The notes under the pieces are model-generated. The model was given only the letters and a program-made list of their open reading frames with translations. It did no database searches and was not told the origin of the DNA. A program made the position numbers and the translations under genes. Positions 13,981 to 14,928 of a stretch of DNA of 14,928 bases are shown one piece after another. The first letter of the stretch is position 1; each line of letters begins with the position of its first letter. This stretch comes from Bacteroidota bacterium (GTDB lineage: Bacteria; Bacteroidota; Bacteroidia; Bacteroidales; UBA1556), in the NCBI GenBank assembly GCA_003648395.1, contig QMPB01000042.1, positions 1-14,928 on the forward strand. The letters run 5' to 3'.

Positions 13981-13991
13981 GCTGACACCTT

Positions 13992-14928
13992 CTATCTCTG
14001 AATTACAACCTTAGTACGATATACATTCTTCTCTCTTGTGTTTAAATGCACATAGTAAACTCCTGTTGGGAGTGTGCTTAGTTGTAAACTCTTGTGTGTA
14101 TTGCCATTACTATGGAATTTCTCGCTATAAACTTCTGAGCCTAGGGCATTATAAATATGAACTTCTAACTCATGACTGCCTTTGTCGTTGATTTCTAAAG
14201 TGAAGTTTCCATCGTTTGGATTAGGATATAGCTTTGTTGACATTTCTACTCCAACTTCTACTATTCCATTTGGTAGCACTTCAATATAATCAGTCTTCAC
14301 AGTAGTATCGCATATTTCACCATGACAAGCAACTAAACTCACAGTATATACACCAGTATTATTGTAAGTATGTGCAGGGAGCTGCTCTATACTAGAATTA
14401 CCATCACCAAAATCCCAATGCCATGATGTTGGCATTCCACTTGACAAATCATTAAATAATACTTGTATTGGCCATATTCCTGTTTGTACATCGGCATTAA
14501 AGTCTGCTGTAAGATATACTGGTGACATATTACCACTATTGGCAGTATTACTTCTAGAGGTATTATAATTAGTATTGGCCTTAGCATTTACTGTGTCTGG
14601 ATAGCAGCCTGTTGTCTTTATTACTTCTATTTGGTAATAAATAGTGCCTGTTGGTGGATTCAAATCGGTATAACTAGTAGCTGTACTTGCTAACTGGGTG
14701 AGCAAACTCATATTATTGGAGTTTGTACCTCTATATATTCTATACGAATTGAAGGCAAAACCTTCGTAACCATCCCATATTAGATTCCATGAGCCATTCA
14801 GTCCTGCATTGATTGTTAGGTGAATGGTTTTATGGTAATTGCCCAATAATGTTAGTCCTCCATAAGTATCAACAGCGGCTATCTTATAGCGATAGGCTTT
14901 TATTGCTGGATTAGAGTTTACATCAACA
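13992..14928 (-). CDS. Secreted protein with FN3-like, PKD and T9SS C-terminal sorting domains (partial)
   Basis: The C-terminal 311 residues of a larger protein; the reading frame stays open to the window edge at 14928, so the true start is outside. The visible order is: the end of an FN3-like domain (YRYKIAAVDTYGGLTLLG, visible residues 12-29), a second FN3-like domain (about 35-110, with YRIYRG and YYQIEV), a linker with TSRSNTANSGN, a PKD domain (about 140-217, signature WHWDFGDGNSS at 169-179), and a type A T9SS sorting domain (about 233-311) beginning LYPNPNDGNFTLEI and ending in the basic KVVIQR. The sorting domain directs export through the outer membrane by T9SS and is normally removed. 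The upstream, possibly catalytic, part is not seen. It could be a peptidase, glycosidase or adhesin. Confidence 0.93.
   Translation of the reverse strand, partial: VDVNSNPAIKAYRYKIAAVDTYGGLTLLGNYHKTIHLTINAGLNGSWNLIWDGYEGFAFNSYRIYRGTNSNNMSLLTQLASTATSYTDLNPPTGTIYYQIEVIKTTGCYPDTVNAKANTNYNTSRSNTANSGNMSPVYLTADFNADVQTGIWPIQVLFNDLSSGMPTSWHWDFGDGNSSIEQLPAHTYNNTGVYTVSLVACHGEICDTTVKTDYIEVLPNGIVEVGVEMSTKLYPNPNDGNFTLEINDKGSHELEVHIYNALGSEVYSEKFHSNGNTHKSLQLSTLPTGVYYVHLNTREKNVYRTKVVIQR

Noticed and set aside
13189..13981. CRISPR array
   Set aside because: Repeats lie in both orientations, have irregular spacing and carry variable hairpins rather than a constant repeat with unique spacers; no cas genes.
13165..13990. 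Integron attC sites or a cassette array (RYYYAAC-like GTCTAAC and ATCTAAC near the repeats)
   Set aside because: No matching GTTRRRY partner at the other end of the elements and no integrase; the recurring boxes do not follow attC layout.
14846..14848. Start codon for the T9SS-substrate gene at TTG 14846
   Set aside because: The frame is open and protein-like (FN3 residues) all the way to the window edge, so the gene begins outside the window.

Overview
The window reads as a chromosomal segment of an AT-rich member of the Bacteroidota. Several signs agree: a C-terminal type IX secretion (T9SS) sorting domain, a small GldL-like membrane protein, short lipoproteins with the lipobox Cys close to the N-terminus, no Shine-Dalgarno-like sequences, and repeated TAnnTTTG boxes (the Bacteroidota -7 promoter element) in front of genes. 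The order or genus cannot be fixed from the sequence. No tRNA, rRNA, CRISPR array, prophage or transposase gene is seen.

Layout. Positions 1-522 are non-coding. A two-gene unit follows (523-3416): a fold-type I PLP aminotransferase and ATP-dependent PEP carboxykinase, which together can link aspartate, oxaloacetate and phosphoenolpyruvate. It ends in a strong terminator. A convergent gene for a small lipoprotein (3585-4148, minus) has its own terminator. Next come a LolC/LolE-type ABC permease with a forced TTG start (4345-5589), a CcmF-type cytochrome c haem lyase without other ccm genes (5800-8187), and RlmF, the 23S rRNA m6A1618 methyltransferase (8254-9207). Then come a 75-residue Cys-rich lipoprotein (minus), a 182-residue helical lipoprotein (plus), and a 599-residue secreted protein with six repeats of exactly 37 residues followed by YD-like repeats (minus). 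A divergent promoter region leads to rnpA (RNase P protein) and a GNAT acetyltransferase. The right edge holds the C-terminal part of a large secreted protein with FN3-like, PKD and T9SS sorting domains (minus, cut by the window end).

The most unusual part is 13151-13991. It holds a cluster of short interspersed elements built as a 13-nt box (GTCAGACTGAGYG), a hairpin, and a 10-nt box (TGTATCGAAG). The boxes are conserved while the hairpin arms differ between copies yet stay complementary. One copy sits, on the opposite strand, precisely in the tetraloop of another. Copies also occur as head-to-head pairs with an 11-nt spacer, and one pair appears split by a roughly 100-bp insert flanked by TAATA. 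A 57-codon gene for a GldL-like two-helix membrane protein lies inside this cluster.

Most genes are housekeeping or envelope genes in short transcription units, several with a recognisable -7 box. Function statements rest on motif recognition by eye; no database search was run.
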